A stretch of 20,180 bases of DNA from Planctomycetota bacterium (lineage in GTDB: Bacteria; Planctomycetota; SZUA-567; JAFGNG01), in contig JAFGNG010000029.1 of assembly GCA_016927125.1 (NCBI GenBank), positions 1-20,180 on the forward strand, given 5' to 3'. Positions 7,644-13,726 of this stretch are shown in pieces. Within the stretch, counting starts at the first letter, position 1. The number at the start of each line of letters is the position of its first letter. Made by a program: the position numbers and the translations under genes. Under the pieces are notes generated by a model, which searched no databases, was not told the origin of the DNA, and saw nothing but the letters and a program-made list of their open reading frames with translations.

Positions 7644-8513
7644 TTAGTTTTCGCGGTACCACCCATCCGGAAGATTCATTCCCCGACAAATAAAAAATGG
7701 AATCTCGTTCTGTTTCGCCAACTTTTGCAGTTGCTCAATAGTTTTCATTTCGGTTTCTTCGTATGCCGCGGGATTGGTTACTACTAACCAGATGCCATTT
7801 TTACGGGAAGATTCATCTATTTTTAACACACGGCTGATGACGTTTTTCGCGGAGGGGTAGATTTCGGAACCTGTTTCTTGTCTCAAAATAAAACCACCGC
7901 GAACTTCTCCATCTGAAGGTTTCCCCAGACCTGGCATGAAATGTAAGGAGATTCCCATGGCACGCTCCGGGAAGTGTTTTGGTTTGGGCATTTCTTCTGC
8001 AAGTTCTTCGACAAACAAGGGATCAACATTCCCGTTCGTCTTTTGAGCGTGGTCAACATACCACCAGGCCAGTTCGTACTGTTCCAGATAAGCATGATAA
8101 AGCGCGATATTAAAACAAATGTCAGGATTGCGGGGATCGAGTTCATATGAAACCTTAAAAGCCGCAATGGCCTTTTCTGGCTGTTCCAGATGAAGGTAAC
8201 ACAGCCCCAGGTTCATGTGGTTGTTCGGAAACTCAGGTTCAAATTTGATAGCTTGCTGGTATTCTTTAATGGCCAAAGCTAATTCGCCCTGCTGGCTATA
8301 AACCAGTCCCTTGAGAAAATATGCGCGGCCATATTGTGGGTTAATTTCAATAGCCTTATCGAACAACGCCATTGCTTTTGCTGATTCATTGTTTTCCAGC
8401 AGTTGATAGCCTTGTCGGCAAAGTCTTTCAGCTTCGGGCATTTCTGCTTCCGCCGCAAAGAGGGGAACGCAGAGCAGAAAGAGCACGGCCAGCAGACAGA
8501 ATCCCTTAGTCAT
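7644..8513 (-). CDS. Exported tetratricopeptide-repeat (TPR) protein with unassigned C-terminal domain
   Basis: 289 residues from the start at 8513. The N-terminus is a signal peptide: MTK, then a hydrophobic core (residues 4-20) and an AxA-type cleavage site near AAEA (20-23), so the protein is probably periplasmic. Four consecutive 34-residue TPRs follow (about 27-60, 61-94, 95-128, 129-162), ending in NP or EP as expected. The last ~115 residues have no repeats; they include VRGGFILRQETGSEIYPS and end in ICRGMNLPDGWYREN, and I do not recognise them. The frame stays open further upstream, but that would overlap the RCK gene and hide the signal peptide; AAAGGAT lies about 7 nt before the chosen ATG. 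It is third in an operon with the potassium channel genes. TPRs usually bind other proteins; the partner is unknown. Confidence 0.85.
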   Translation of the reverse strand: MTKGFCLLAVLFLLCVPLFAAEAEMPEAERLCRQGYQLLENNESAKAMALFDKAIEINPQYGRAYFLKGLVYSQQGELALAIKEYQQAIKFEPEFPNNHMNLGLCYLHLEQPEKAIAAFKVSYELDPRNPDICFNIALYHAYLEQYELAWWYVDHAQKTNGNVDPLFVEELAEEMPKPKHFPERAMGISLHFMPGLGKPSDGEVRGGFILRQETGSEIYPSAKNVISRVLKIDESSRKNGIWLVVTNPAAYEETEMKTIEQLQKLAKQNEIPFFICRGMNLPDGWYREN

Positions 8514-8544
8514 TTTTTTATCCTTTAAAAAAGTGAGCATGAAG

Positions 8545-9324
8545 TTATTTGGTTTGAATGCCGCTGGTGACGACCTGCAGTCTTTCCACCGCTTCGGTGC
8601 GGCCGAAGCCGACCAGGATATCCCCGGTTTCAATCAAGGTGCTGGCGGGAGGATTGTAGAGGGGATCGGTAGTACCCTTTTTAACAATCGCGACAATCTG
8701 GACGGAGTATTTTTCAGGCAAGGCAAGGTCGGAGAGCTTTTGCCCGGCGAAGCCGCTCTCCTCCAGGATTGGCAGCTCGAGGATCTGGAGATCGCTCTCC
8801 CGATCATGCAGCATCTTGTCGAGGAAGTTGGTCGCGTGCGGCCGGATCAACTCGGAAACCAAGCGCATCCCGCCAATATAGCTGGGGGAGACGACACAGT
8901 TGGCGCCGGCGGCAAAGAGCTTGTTGGTGGTATGGAAGATGTCGGTACTGCTGGTGACAATCCGGATGGCGGGGTTGAGCTGCTTCGCCGTGAAGGTAAT
9001 AAAGAGGTTGTCCTTGCTGCTGGGAAGCAGCGGGAAAATGCCATAAGCCTCCTGGATGTTCGCCTGCAGCAGCACGGTGTCCTCGGTGGGATCGCCGACA
9101 ATATAGTGCAGATTGCTGAGTTGCACCTCCATTTTTTCCAGTTCACCCCCATTCTGATCGATCACTACGAAGTCGTGGGTAAAGATAAACTTGGCGGTAA
9201 TGCGGCTGCTGTCGGTGTCGAGCTTGTGCTGGTCAAGGACCTCGATAATCGGGATGGCCGGGCCATTCAGGCCACAGATAATAATATGCCGGGAGAGATC
9301 CGAAAAGTCTGCATGCGTGCTCAT
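8545..9324 (-). CDS. Stand-alone RCK (TrkA-N/TrkA-C) protein, probable regulatory partner of the adjacent K+ channel
   Basis: 259-residue cytosolic protein with no membrane segment. The N-terminal Rossmann half starts HIIICGLNGPAIPII (13-27), then an unusually long stretch before the second strand ending FVVID (52-56), then YIVGDPTEDTVL (74-85). A TrkA-C-like half occupies roughly 180-255. The glycine motif is GxxG with proline where the third glycine usually lies, so dinucleotide binding may be altered or replaced by another ligand. Its ATG overlaps the stop of the upstream channel gene by 4 nt, so the two are coupled. In MthK-type channels a gating ring is built from tethered plus soluble RCK domains; this gene could supply the soluble half as a different polypeptide. 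That role is inferred. Confidence 0.82.
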   Translation of the reverse strand: MSTHADFSDLSRHIIICGLNGPAIPIIEVLDQHKLDTDSSRITAKFIFTHDFVVIDQNGGELEKMEVQLSNLHYIVGDPTEDTVLLQANIQEAYGIFPLLPSSKDNLFITFTAKQLNPAIRIVTSSTDIFHTTNKLFAAGANCVVSPSYIGGMRLVSELIRPHATNFLDKMLHDRESDLQILELPILEESGFAGQKLSDLALPEKYSVQIVAIVKKGTTDPLYNPPASTLIETGDILVGFGRTEAVERLQVVTSGIQTK

Positions 9325-10376
9325 GCTTGGGCCATCCTTCTAAGCTGTTGGATTTGCACCATGTCCCCCATGGCAATCAGGGCGTCACCAACTTCAATTA
9401 CGGTATCGGCTTTGGGGGAGAAGATAAAGGAATTGGTTTCACCTTTAAACAAGGCGATTACCACCAAGCCGGTCATCTGGCCGATCTTTGCGTCGCGTAA
9501 GGTAAGCCCGCTAAAGGGCGAACCGGTCGGGATGGGCGCCTCTTCCACCCGCATCACTGCCCGCTTGTCAAAGACCATCCGGTCGAGGAAGCTCCTGATC
9601 TTGGGGCGGAACATCTCGGAGAGCATCCGCCGGCCGCTCAGGAAGTCCGGGCAGATAACCACATCGGCGCCCGCCTGTTTCAGTTTAAACCCGGTAGTCT
9701 CCCCATGCTCGACCGACGCGGCGATGCGGAAATCTTTTTTATGCTCGCGGCGGTAGAGGTTTAAGCTGACCACCATGAAGAGGTTTTCCTTTTCGTCCGG
9801 CAGGGAGAGGATTATCCCGGCGCAACGGGCCAGGCCCGCGGCCTCGAGGTTATCATCATGGGTGGCGTCCCCGCGGACATAATGCAGGTTATCATATAAC
9901 TTGATAAGTTCCCACAGCCGGTCCTTGGAAATTTCCAGCATTACGAAATCCCGGCCCGTCTTTGCCAGTTCCTCGGCAGCATAGGCGCCGGTCTCACCAC
10001 AGCCGCAGATAATATAATGGTGGTTCAGCTTGTTGATCCGTGTCTGCATGCGTTTCTCACGGCGCTGGATTGCCATTTCGCCGGAGATGATATACTCGGT
10101 AACAATGCCAATGGAATAAAAAAAGGTGCTGAGACCCAAGATGGCCAAGAAGACGGTAAAACCCATGACAAGATAAGGATTTCCATCCGCCGGCATGTTA
10201 TCAATGGGATTAATATCGCCGTAGCCGATGGTGGCGAGGGTTATTACGGTCAGGTAGAAGGTGTGCATCAGGGAGAGGTCATCAAGGAGGAAATAAAATC
10301 CGAAGGTTCCAATTGCAACCACGCCGAGGATAACTAAAAGCGCGCGGTAGATCCGTTGTCGGAAGAATGATAACAT
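9321..10376 (-). CDS. Two-TM potassium channel with C-terminal RCK domain (MthK/Kch-like)
   Basis: 351-residue inner-membrane potassium channel. TM1 is about 11-31, followed by a pore helix and the selectivity filter TIGYGD (49-54), the hallmark of K+ channels, then TM2 about 69-95. The cytosolic RCK domain begins HHYIICGCGETG, with an intact GxGxxG (125-130) and an acid at the end of the second strand (E148), typical of NAD(H)-binding RCK folds. A TrkA-C domain covers about 265-348. GAAGG lies 8 nt before the ATG. It is first in a three-gene minus-strand operon with a separate RCK protein and an exported TPR protein. RCK domains gate channels in response to nucleotides, Ca2+ or other small ligands; the ligand here is unknown. 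Confidence 0.93.
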   Translation of the reverse strand: MLSFFRQRIYRALLVILGVVAIGTFGFYFLLDDLSLMHTFYLTVITLATIGYGDINPIDNMPADGNPYLVMGFTVFLAILGLSTFFYSIGIVTEYIISGEMAIQRREKRMQTRINKLNHHYIICGCGETGAYAAEELAKTGRDFVMLEISKDRLWELIKLYDNLHYVRGDATHDDNLEAAGLARCAGIILSLPDEKENLFMVVSLNLYRREHKKDFRIAASVEHGETTGFKLKQAGADVVICPDFLSGRRMLSEMFRPKIRSFLDRMVFDKRAVMRVEEAPIPTGSPFSGLTLRDAKIGQMTGLVVIALFKGETNSFIFSPKADTVIEVGDALIAMGDMVQIQQLRRMAQA

Positions 10377-10541
10377 GCAATAAACCTTCCCCGTGATGGT
10401 AGAGAATAATCCCCGATTACCAAGATTACTAATGATTTTAATAGTATGAACCGATAATTGCGATGCAATAGCAAAAAAGCAAAGTTATGACAACCTCAAA
10501 CCTGACAATAAGATATATAGAGAATAAGATTGGGTAAAGGC

Positions 10542-10569
10542 TTGCAACGAAAGTGCCGTTATATATCCT
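10542..10569 (+). promoter_or_regulatory. Weak candidate promoter for the Hpt gene
   Basis: TTGCAA (10542-10547), 16-nt spacer, TATCCT (10564-10569). A better -10 hexamer, TATGAT (10569-10574), sits 5 nt further on but too far from this -35. The gene must have a promoter in this 257-nt divergent spacer, but the exact site is uncertain. Confidence 0.25.
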
Positions 10570-10633
10570 ATGATATATCACAGACTGTATGCAATTTGGC
10601 GGCTGACTCATTTCCTTTAAAGGAGAAAGGCGA

Positions 10634-11005
10634 ATGCCGGAAGAGAATACCAAGGACAGACAGGTTTTTTCAGTTGAAAACTCATTAGATCTTGTTGCCG
10701 GCGATAAAGAGTTGTTGCAAGAGGTGATAGAGGATTATATCAAGGACCTGCCAGCCAAATTGCAGGAATTGCAAAACGCAATATCTGAAGGTAATTTGAA
10801 ACAAGTTGAACTGATTTCCCACTCCATCAAGGGCACCGGTGTAACTCTGGGGGCTGCAATCCTCAGCGAAGCCGCCCGGAAGGTTGAAGACGCCTGCATG
10901 GCAGGGAGAACTGCAGAGATCCCCGCGCTCTTTAAAGCTATCCCACCCGCGTTTGAGGAGTATAACCAGGCGGTTGTTGATTTCGACTGGAACAGTCTAC
11001 CCTGA
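10634..11005 (+). CDS. Stand-alone histidine phosphotransfer (Hpt) domain protein
   Basis: 123-residue soluble phosphotransfer protein that would relay phosphate between receiver domains in a phosphorelay. The Hpt signature is HSIKGTG with the phosphorylatable histidine H63 and K66-G67. The surroundings are the expected helical bundle: DLVAGDKELLQEVIEDYIKDLPAKLQEL before and LGAAILSEAARKVEDAC after. AAAGGAG (10619-10625) lies 8 nt before the ATG and forms part of the palindrome CCTTTAAAGG (10614-10623). No histidine kinase or receiver gene is in the window, so its partners lie elsewhere. It is divergent from the potassium channel operon and upstream of the cell wall cluster, separated from the latter by a long AT-rich spacer. 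Confidence 0.9.
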   Translation: MPEENTKDRQVFSVENSLDLVAGDKELLQEVIEDYIKDLPAKLQELQNAISEGNLKQVELISHSIKGTGVTLGAAILSEAARKVEDACMAGRTAEIPALFKAIPPAFEEYNQAVVDFDWNSLP

Positions 11006-11036
11006 ACGTAGATACTTAAGGAATTTTACCCTCGCC

Positions 11037-11064
11037 CTGAGTTAATTTAATCATTCAGCTTTTT
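11037..11064 (+). terminator. Weak intrinsic-terminator candidate after the Hpt gene
   Basis: CTGAGT (11037-11042) can pair with ATTCAG (11053-11058, one G-U pair), followed by CTTTTT. It begins 31 nt after the Hpt stop, in the right place. The stem is short and mostly AT, so efficiency would be low; the stronger hairpin at 11073-11091 follows but has no T-run. Confidence 0.3.
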
Positions 11065-11072
11065 GATTTATG

Positions 11073-11091
11073 CGCCAGGTTTTGCCTGGCG
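11073..11091. repeat. Perfect hairpin, CGCCAGG stem with TTTTG loop
   Basis: CGCCAGG (11073-11079), loop TTTTG, CCTGGCG (11085-11091). It is the most stable hairpin in the spacer. No T-run follows on either strand, so it is not a standard intrinsic terminator; it could be a transcript-end stabiliser or a protein site. Confidence 0.45.
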
Positions 11092-11376
11092 TGATCCACT
11101 CCGCCATCCTTTTTAACAGCCCTTAACTCCACCATACACTAAGTCAAACCTTGAATAACTGAGATGCAATTCAAAGAGCATTTTGCCAAATTTGGAGATT
11201 CAGAGCCTGGGGAGAAAACCAGAGAGGAAAAAAAACAACTTTTTTCGGAAAAAAAGCTAAAGTTCTCCATCACAACATACAGGGGCGCTAACAGCATACA
11301 TCACAATATCTTGTGGTTCTCCTATGTTATTTCTCAGTAATAACTTAAAACAGATGAAAAAGAAGAAAAAATATTC

Positions 11377-11404
11377 TTGAGATAAGCTGGGGATAGTATA
11401 TAGT
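11377..11404 (+). promoter_or_regulatory. Likely promoter of mraZ and the dcw cluster
   Basis: TTGAGA (11377-11382, 5 of 6), 16-nt spacer, TATAGT (11399-11404, 5 of 6). The predicted start near 11411 gives a leader of about 80 nt. The 9-mer GAGATAAGC overlaps the -35 (11379-11387) and recurs downstream of the predicted start (11429-11437). A TGGGG (11388-11392) in the spacer resembles the TGGGN core bound by MraZ in E. coli, which would fit autoregulation. Confidence 0.5.
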
Positions 11405-11490
11405 TGCTAGCTGTAGTGCATAGTAGTGGAGATAAGCATGCAGTAGTAAAAAACCATCCTTGATAAAATTTTTTGATCAAAGGTGAAAAA

Positions 11491-11967
11491 ATGCCAGAGC
11501 CGGTTGACCAGCCTTTCTTCTACGGATGCAATACCCACCGTATTAATGCCAAGGGGCAGGTAGCGGTTCCGGCTCGGCTGCGCTCAGTTCTTTCCAGTGA
11601 AGCGCTCGCCCAGGGTTTTGTCCTCCTGAGGGGGGAGGAGACCTGCATCTACTGTTATACCCACGCACAATTCAGAAAAATTGTTGAACAGGTTATGAGT
11701 GAAGATGAAACGCGGACTGATGCCGCGTTTTTACGTGACTTCTTCGAGCAGGTCTATGCCGTGGACGCGGATGCCCAGGGGCGGATAGTGATCCCGGGAG
11801 AACTTCGGCGCGAAGCCGGAATCTCCAGCACGGAAGTGGTCTTCATCGGCCATAATGATCGGGTCGAAATCTGGGATGCTTCCCTGCGCAAGAAACTCCG
11901 CAAGCAGAGCAAACCGGAATATGATGAAAAACGCGCGCGCCTGGCGCGACGGATCTTTGGAGCCTAA
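11491..11967 (+). CDS. mraZ: Transcriptional regulator MraZ
   Basis: DNA-binding protein with two SpoVT/AbrB-type half-repeats that assembles into rings and, in E. coli and mycoplasmas, controls its own dcw operon. 158 residues from this start. First repeat: THRINAKGQVAVPARLRSVL (residues 15-34). Second repeat: DAQGRIVIPGELRREAGI, containing the family's conserved DxxGR. ATG 11491 is preceded by AAAGGTG at 5 nt; an in-frame TTG at 11473 would add six residues but overlaps the ribosome site, so it is unlikely. It is the first gene of the cell wall cluster, as usual. Unusually, rsmH does not follow directly: about 550 nt of doubtful coding sequence intervene. Confidence 0.95.
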   Translation: MPEPVDQPFFYGCNTHRINAKGQVAVPARLRSVLSSEALAQGFVLLRGEETCIYCYTHAQFRKIVEQVMSEDETRTDAAFLRDFFEQVYAVDADAQGRIVIPGELRREAGISSTEVVFIGHNDRVEIWDASLRKKLRKQSKPEYDEKRARLARRIFGA

Positions 11968-12015
11968 TGGGAAAGATTAATTTTTGAGTACTACCGGGTA
12001 CGGAAAGGGGAGAAC

Positions 12016-12207
12016 ATGGGGGGGAGCACTACAGCGGGAGCGGTTACACCACGTTTGACCGGCAGGGTTTTGAGTTGTCTGGAAACAGCCAGGGGGGTGG
12101 CAAAGGAGGACTTGAAGGAACTGCACCAGAGATTACAGCGCTTGCATGCTCTCGGGGGAGAGTTCTGCGCTGTAGGTATTTCGGAGGAAATCATGATCTC
12201 TGCGTAA
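12016..12207 (+). CDS. Hypothetical small protein between mraZ and rsmH
   Basis: 63-codon frame that I do not recognise. In its favour: an excellent ribosome site, AAAGGGGAG, just upstream of the ATG, correct strand and operon position, and a helix-like segment rich in Leu, Glu, Lys and Gln (LKELHQRLQRLHAL, residues 34-47). Against it: short length and no known family. The ATG runs into a 7-G tract (12018-12024). Its TAA stop lies in the same frame as the next small reading frame (12232-12504), only 24 nt ahead, so the two may be halves of one gene interrupted by a nonsense codon. It may be a real lineage-specific gene, a decayed one, or leader sequence. Confidence 0.4.
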   Translation: MGGSTTAGAVTPRLTGRVLSCLETARGVAKEDLKELHQRLQRLHALGGEFCAVGISEEIMISA

Positions 12208-12231
12208 GCTACGAGAGGGGGGGGAAAGAAA

Positions 12232-12504
12232 TTGCGCTCATTTACACACAACCAACCGGAAATTTTGGCACGAGTAATGCAGGCGCTCAACAAATCGGAA
12301 AAGCGGCCACTAAAAGTTGCAGAGATCTCCGAGCTTTTACCGGATTTAGCAGTCTTACAGAAGCGTCTCCAGAACCTGCCCAAAATTTCTGCCAGCATTG
12401 CTGGCGTTGAATTGAGCCCACACTTAACAAAACTTCTGAAGATGTCTGATTGCAGAGGGGCATTGGGCAAACCTAAGCAGAAGTTAGCGGTAGGACATTC
12501 ATAA
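12232..12504 (+). CDS. Hypothetical small protein, possibly the downstream half of a split gene
   Basis: 90-codon frame opening with TTG, ending 15 nt before rsmH. Not recognised. The middle (about residues 10-55) looks protein-like, with amphipathic helices around VAEISELLPDLAVLQKRLQN and few rare residues, which argues for past or present coding. The only ribosome site is a purine stretch that includes an 8-G run (12217-12224), 7 nt before the TTG. It shares its frame with the upstream 63-codon ORF and with rsmH, separated from each by a TAA. An overlapping frame (12075-12410) is also open, so the coding frame is not certain. Confidence 0.4.
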   Translation: MRSFTHNQPEILARVMQALNKSEKRPLKVAEISELLPDLAVLQKRLQNLPKISASIAGVELSPHLTKLLKMSDCRGALGKPKQKLAVGHS

Positions 12505-12518
12505 GAGCGAGAAAAAAA

Positions 12519-12577
12519 CGTGGAGAAGAACGGTAAGAATCCGAGGGGGGGGGAACATGTCCCCGTTCTTCTCCACG
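12519..12577. repeat. Perfect 15-bp inverted repeat enclosing the rsmH start codon
   Basis: Left arm CGTGGAGAAGAACGG (12519-12533) and right arm CCGTTCTTCTCCACG (12563-12577) are exact reverse complements, with a 29-nt loop. The rsmH GTG start (12520-12522) is in the left arm; the right arm encodes the conserved PVLLH region. The loop contains a 9-G run (12545-12553), and GGGGA/TCCCC (12550-12554/12560-12564) can form an alternative inner hairpin. In RNA the main stem has 9 G-C pairs and should be stable. Confidence 0.9.
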
Positions 12578-13443
12578 AGACTCTCCAGTTACTAGCCCCC
12601 AAGGCCGGACAAACAATCGTCGACGCCACCATCGGCCTTGGGGGCCATTCCTCAGCCATCCTTGAAAAAATTTCTCCCGGCGGGCTTCTGATTGGGCTCG
12701 ACCGGGATGCCACTGCCATCCAGAAGGCGATGGAAATCCTGGCCGGGGTTACCCCGGTATCCGCTGAATACCGCCTGTTTCACGCCCACTTCTCCAGTAT
12801 CAAAGAAGTTTTGCAGGAATGCGGGGTCGAATGTGTGGATGGCGTCCTGCTGGACATTGGCGTCTCCTCGATGCAGATTGATAATCCAGAGCGAGGGTTT
12901 TCATTTATGGCGGAGGGGCCGCTGGATATGCGCATGTCGCCGGAGAACGGCAGCCTGAGCGCGGCACAAATTGTGGCAAACCTGTCGGAGAAGGATCTGG
13001 CCGACTTAATCTATAAATACGGAGAAGAGCGCTTTTCGAGAAGGATTGCCAAAAGCCTTGTAGAGGCAAGGCGGGAAAAGACGATAAGAACTACTACGGA
13101 ATTGGCGGAGATTGTCCGCCGCAGTGTGCGCGGATCCAGCCCCATTGACAAGGCCACGAGGACCTTTCAGGCGTTGCGGATCGCGGTCAATGACGAACTG
13201 GGAGAGTTGGAGCAGGCCTTGGGGATTATTCCCGGGCTGCTCGCGCCCGGAGGCCGGCTGGCGGTGATCACCTTTCACTCGCTGGAGGACAGATTGGTTA
13301 AAAAAAGTTTTCGTGAATGGAATCACCCGGGAGAGTATAAGATACTGGTAAAGAAACCTGTAACCGCTTCCGCAGAAGAAAAACGCGTAAATCCCCGCAG
13401 CCGCAGCGCCAAGCTGAGGGTGCTGGAGCGTTGCCAAGCTTAA
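12520..13443 (+). CDS. rsmH: 16S rRNA (cytosine1402-N4)-methyltransferase RsmH (MraW)
   Basis: S-adenosylmethionine-dependent methyltransferase acting on C1402 of 16S rRNA. 307 residues, normal size. Seen: the N-terminal HVPVLLHETL (13-22), SAM-binding DATIGLGGHS (35-44), DGVLLDIGVSS with PERGFSF and GPLDMRM, FQALRIAVNDEL, the FHSLEDR motif near residue 250, and the C-terminal NPRSRSAKLRVLER. The GTG at 12520 is the only standard start between the preceding in-frame stop (12504) and the conserved HVPVLL. No strong ribosome site is seen, only AAGAGCGAG before a 7-A run. The start is buried in a perfect 15-bp hairpin, and codons 9-11 form a 9-G run prone to slippage. The rest of the gene is ordinary. 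Confidence 0.95.
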   Translation: MEKNGKNPRGGEHVPVLLHETLQLLAPKAGQTIVDATIGLGGHSSAILEKISPGGLLIGLDRDATAIQKAMEILAGVTPVSAEYRLFHAHFSSIKEVLQECGVECVDGVLLDIGVSSMQIDNPERGFSFMAEGPLDMRMSPENGSLSAAQIVANLSEKDLADLIYKYGEERFSRRIAKSLVEARREKTIRTTTELAEIVRRSVRGSSPIDKATRTFQALRIAVNDELGELEQALGIIPGLLAPGGRLAVITFHSLEDRLVKKSFREWNHPGEYKILVKKPVTASAEEKRVNPRSRSAKLRVLERCQA

Positions 13444-13454
13444 GGAACCTCATT

Positions 13455-13721
13455 ATGCGTGTGCAGACCTTTGTCCTCTTTGTCATCCTTTTAAGCATCC
13501 TGATGCTGCTGGCGGTCCACCAAGAGGTGGAACGCAACCGCTCGGGATACCAGGCCGGCAAACTGCTCGCCGAGAGGGAGGAGCTACGGATAACCTTGGC
13601 GAAAGCATCCGCGCGGCAGGCCGAGCTGCTTGGCCCCGAGAGACTGGCGCAGCTAAACTATAAACTGGCATTGGGGCTGAGGCCGTTGCCTCCGGTAATG
13701 CTTTCACAACCAGGGAGGTAA
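13455..13721 (+). CDS. ftsL: Cell division protein FtsL-like
   Basis: 88-residue bitopic membrane protein: a short N-terminus, one hydrophobic segment (about 5-24), then a charged helical stretch (about 26-62, rich in Glu, Arg and Leu) suited to a coiled coil. Size, topology and position between rsmH and ftsI match FtsL, which with FtsB and FtsQ activates the FtsWI synthase at the septum. FtsL is poorly conserved, so the call rests on topology and context. AAGGA (13442-13446) lies 8 nt before the ATG at 13455; an upstream TTG (13431) in the same frame overlaps rsmH and lacks a ribosome site. Its stop merges with the ftsI ribosome site. Confidence 0.8.
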   Translation: MRVQTFVLFVILLSILMLLAVHQEVERNRSGYQAGKLLAEREELRITLAKASARQAELLGPERLAQLNYKLALGLRPLPPVMLSQPGR

Positions 13722-13726
13722 TCCGC

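Larger units (their letters stand above)
11006..11490. other. 485-nt AT-rich spacer upstream of mraZ with repeats, hairpins and a promoter
   Basis: No gene found on either strand. It contains a weak terminator-like hairpin (11037-11064), a perfect 7-bp hairpin CGCCAGG/CCTGGCG (11073-11091) with no T-run on either side, nested short direct repeats (11262-11322), an A-T-A homopolymer block (11228-11256), and the likely mraZ promoter with a spaced 9-bp repeat (11377-11437). Just before mraZ, CCTTGAT (11458-11464) can pair with ATCAAAGG (11476-11483, one bulge), covering part of the ribosome site. Confidence 0.6.

Noticed and set aside
8514..8633. Longer start for the TPR protein
   Set aside because: It would overlap the end of the RCK gene and bury an evident signal peptide; the ATG at 8513 has its own ribosome site.
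8533..9756. 407-codon plus-strand frame opposite the channel and RCK genes
   Set aside because: Antisense to two genes with clear domain motifs; no recognisable family and an antisense-like composition.
10614..10623. Palindrome CCTTTAAAGG over the Hpt ribosome site
   Set aside because: With no loop it cannot form a hairpin in RNA, and a 10-bp palindrome in AT-rich sequence is weak evidence for an operator.
11073..11091. Strong hairpin considered as a terminator for the Hpt gene
   Set aside because: No T-run follows the stem on either strand, so I list it only as a hairpin.
12075..12410. 111-codon plus-strand frame overlapping the two small ORFs
   Set aside because: Overlaps both better-supported frames; its composition (Gly, Cys, Ser, Arg) is less protein-like and it lacks the strong ribosome site of the frame at 12016.
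11991..12719. Open 242-codon frame on the minus strand across the mraZ-rsmH gap
   Set aside because: It runs about 200 nt into conserved rsmH sequence, is rich in Ser, Arg and Pro as antisense frames usually are, and resembles no family.
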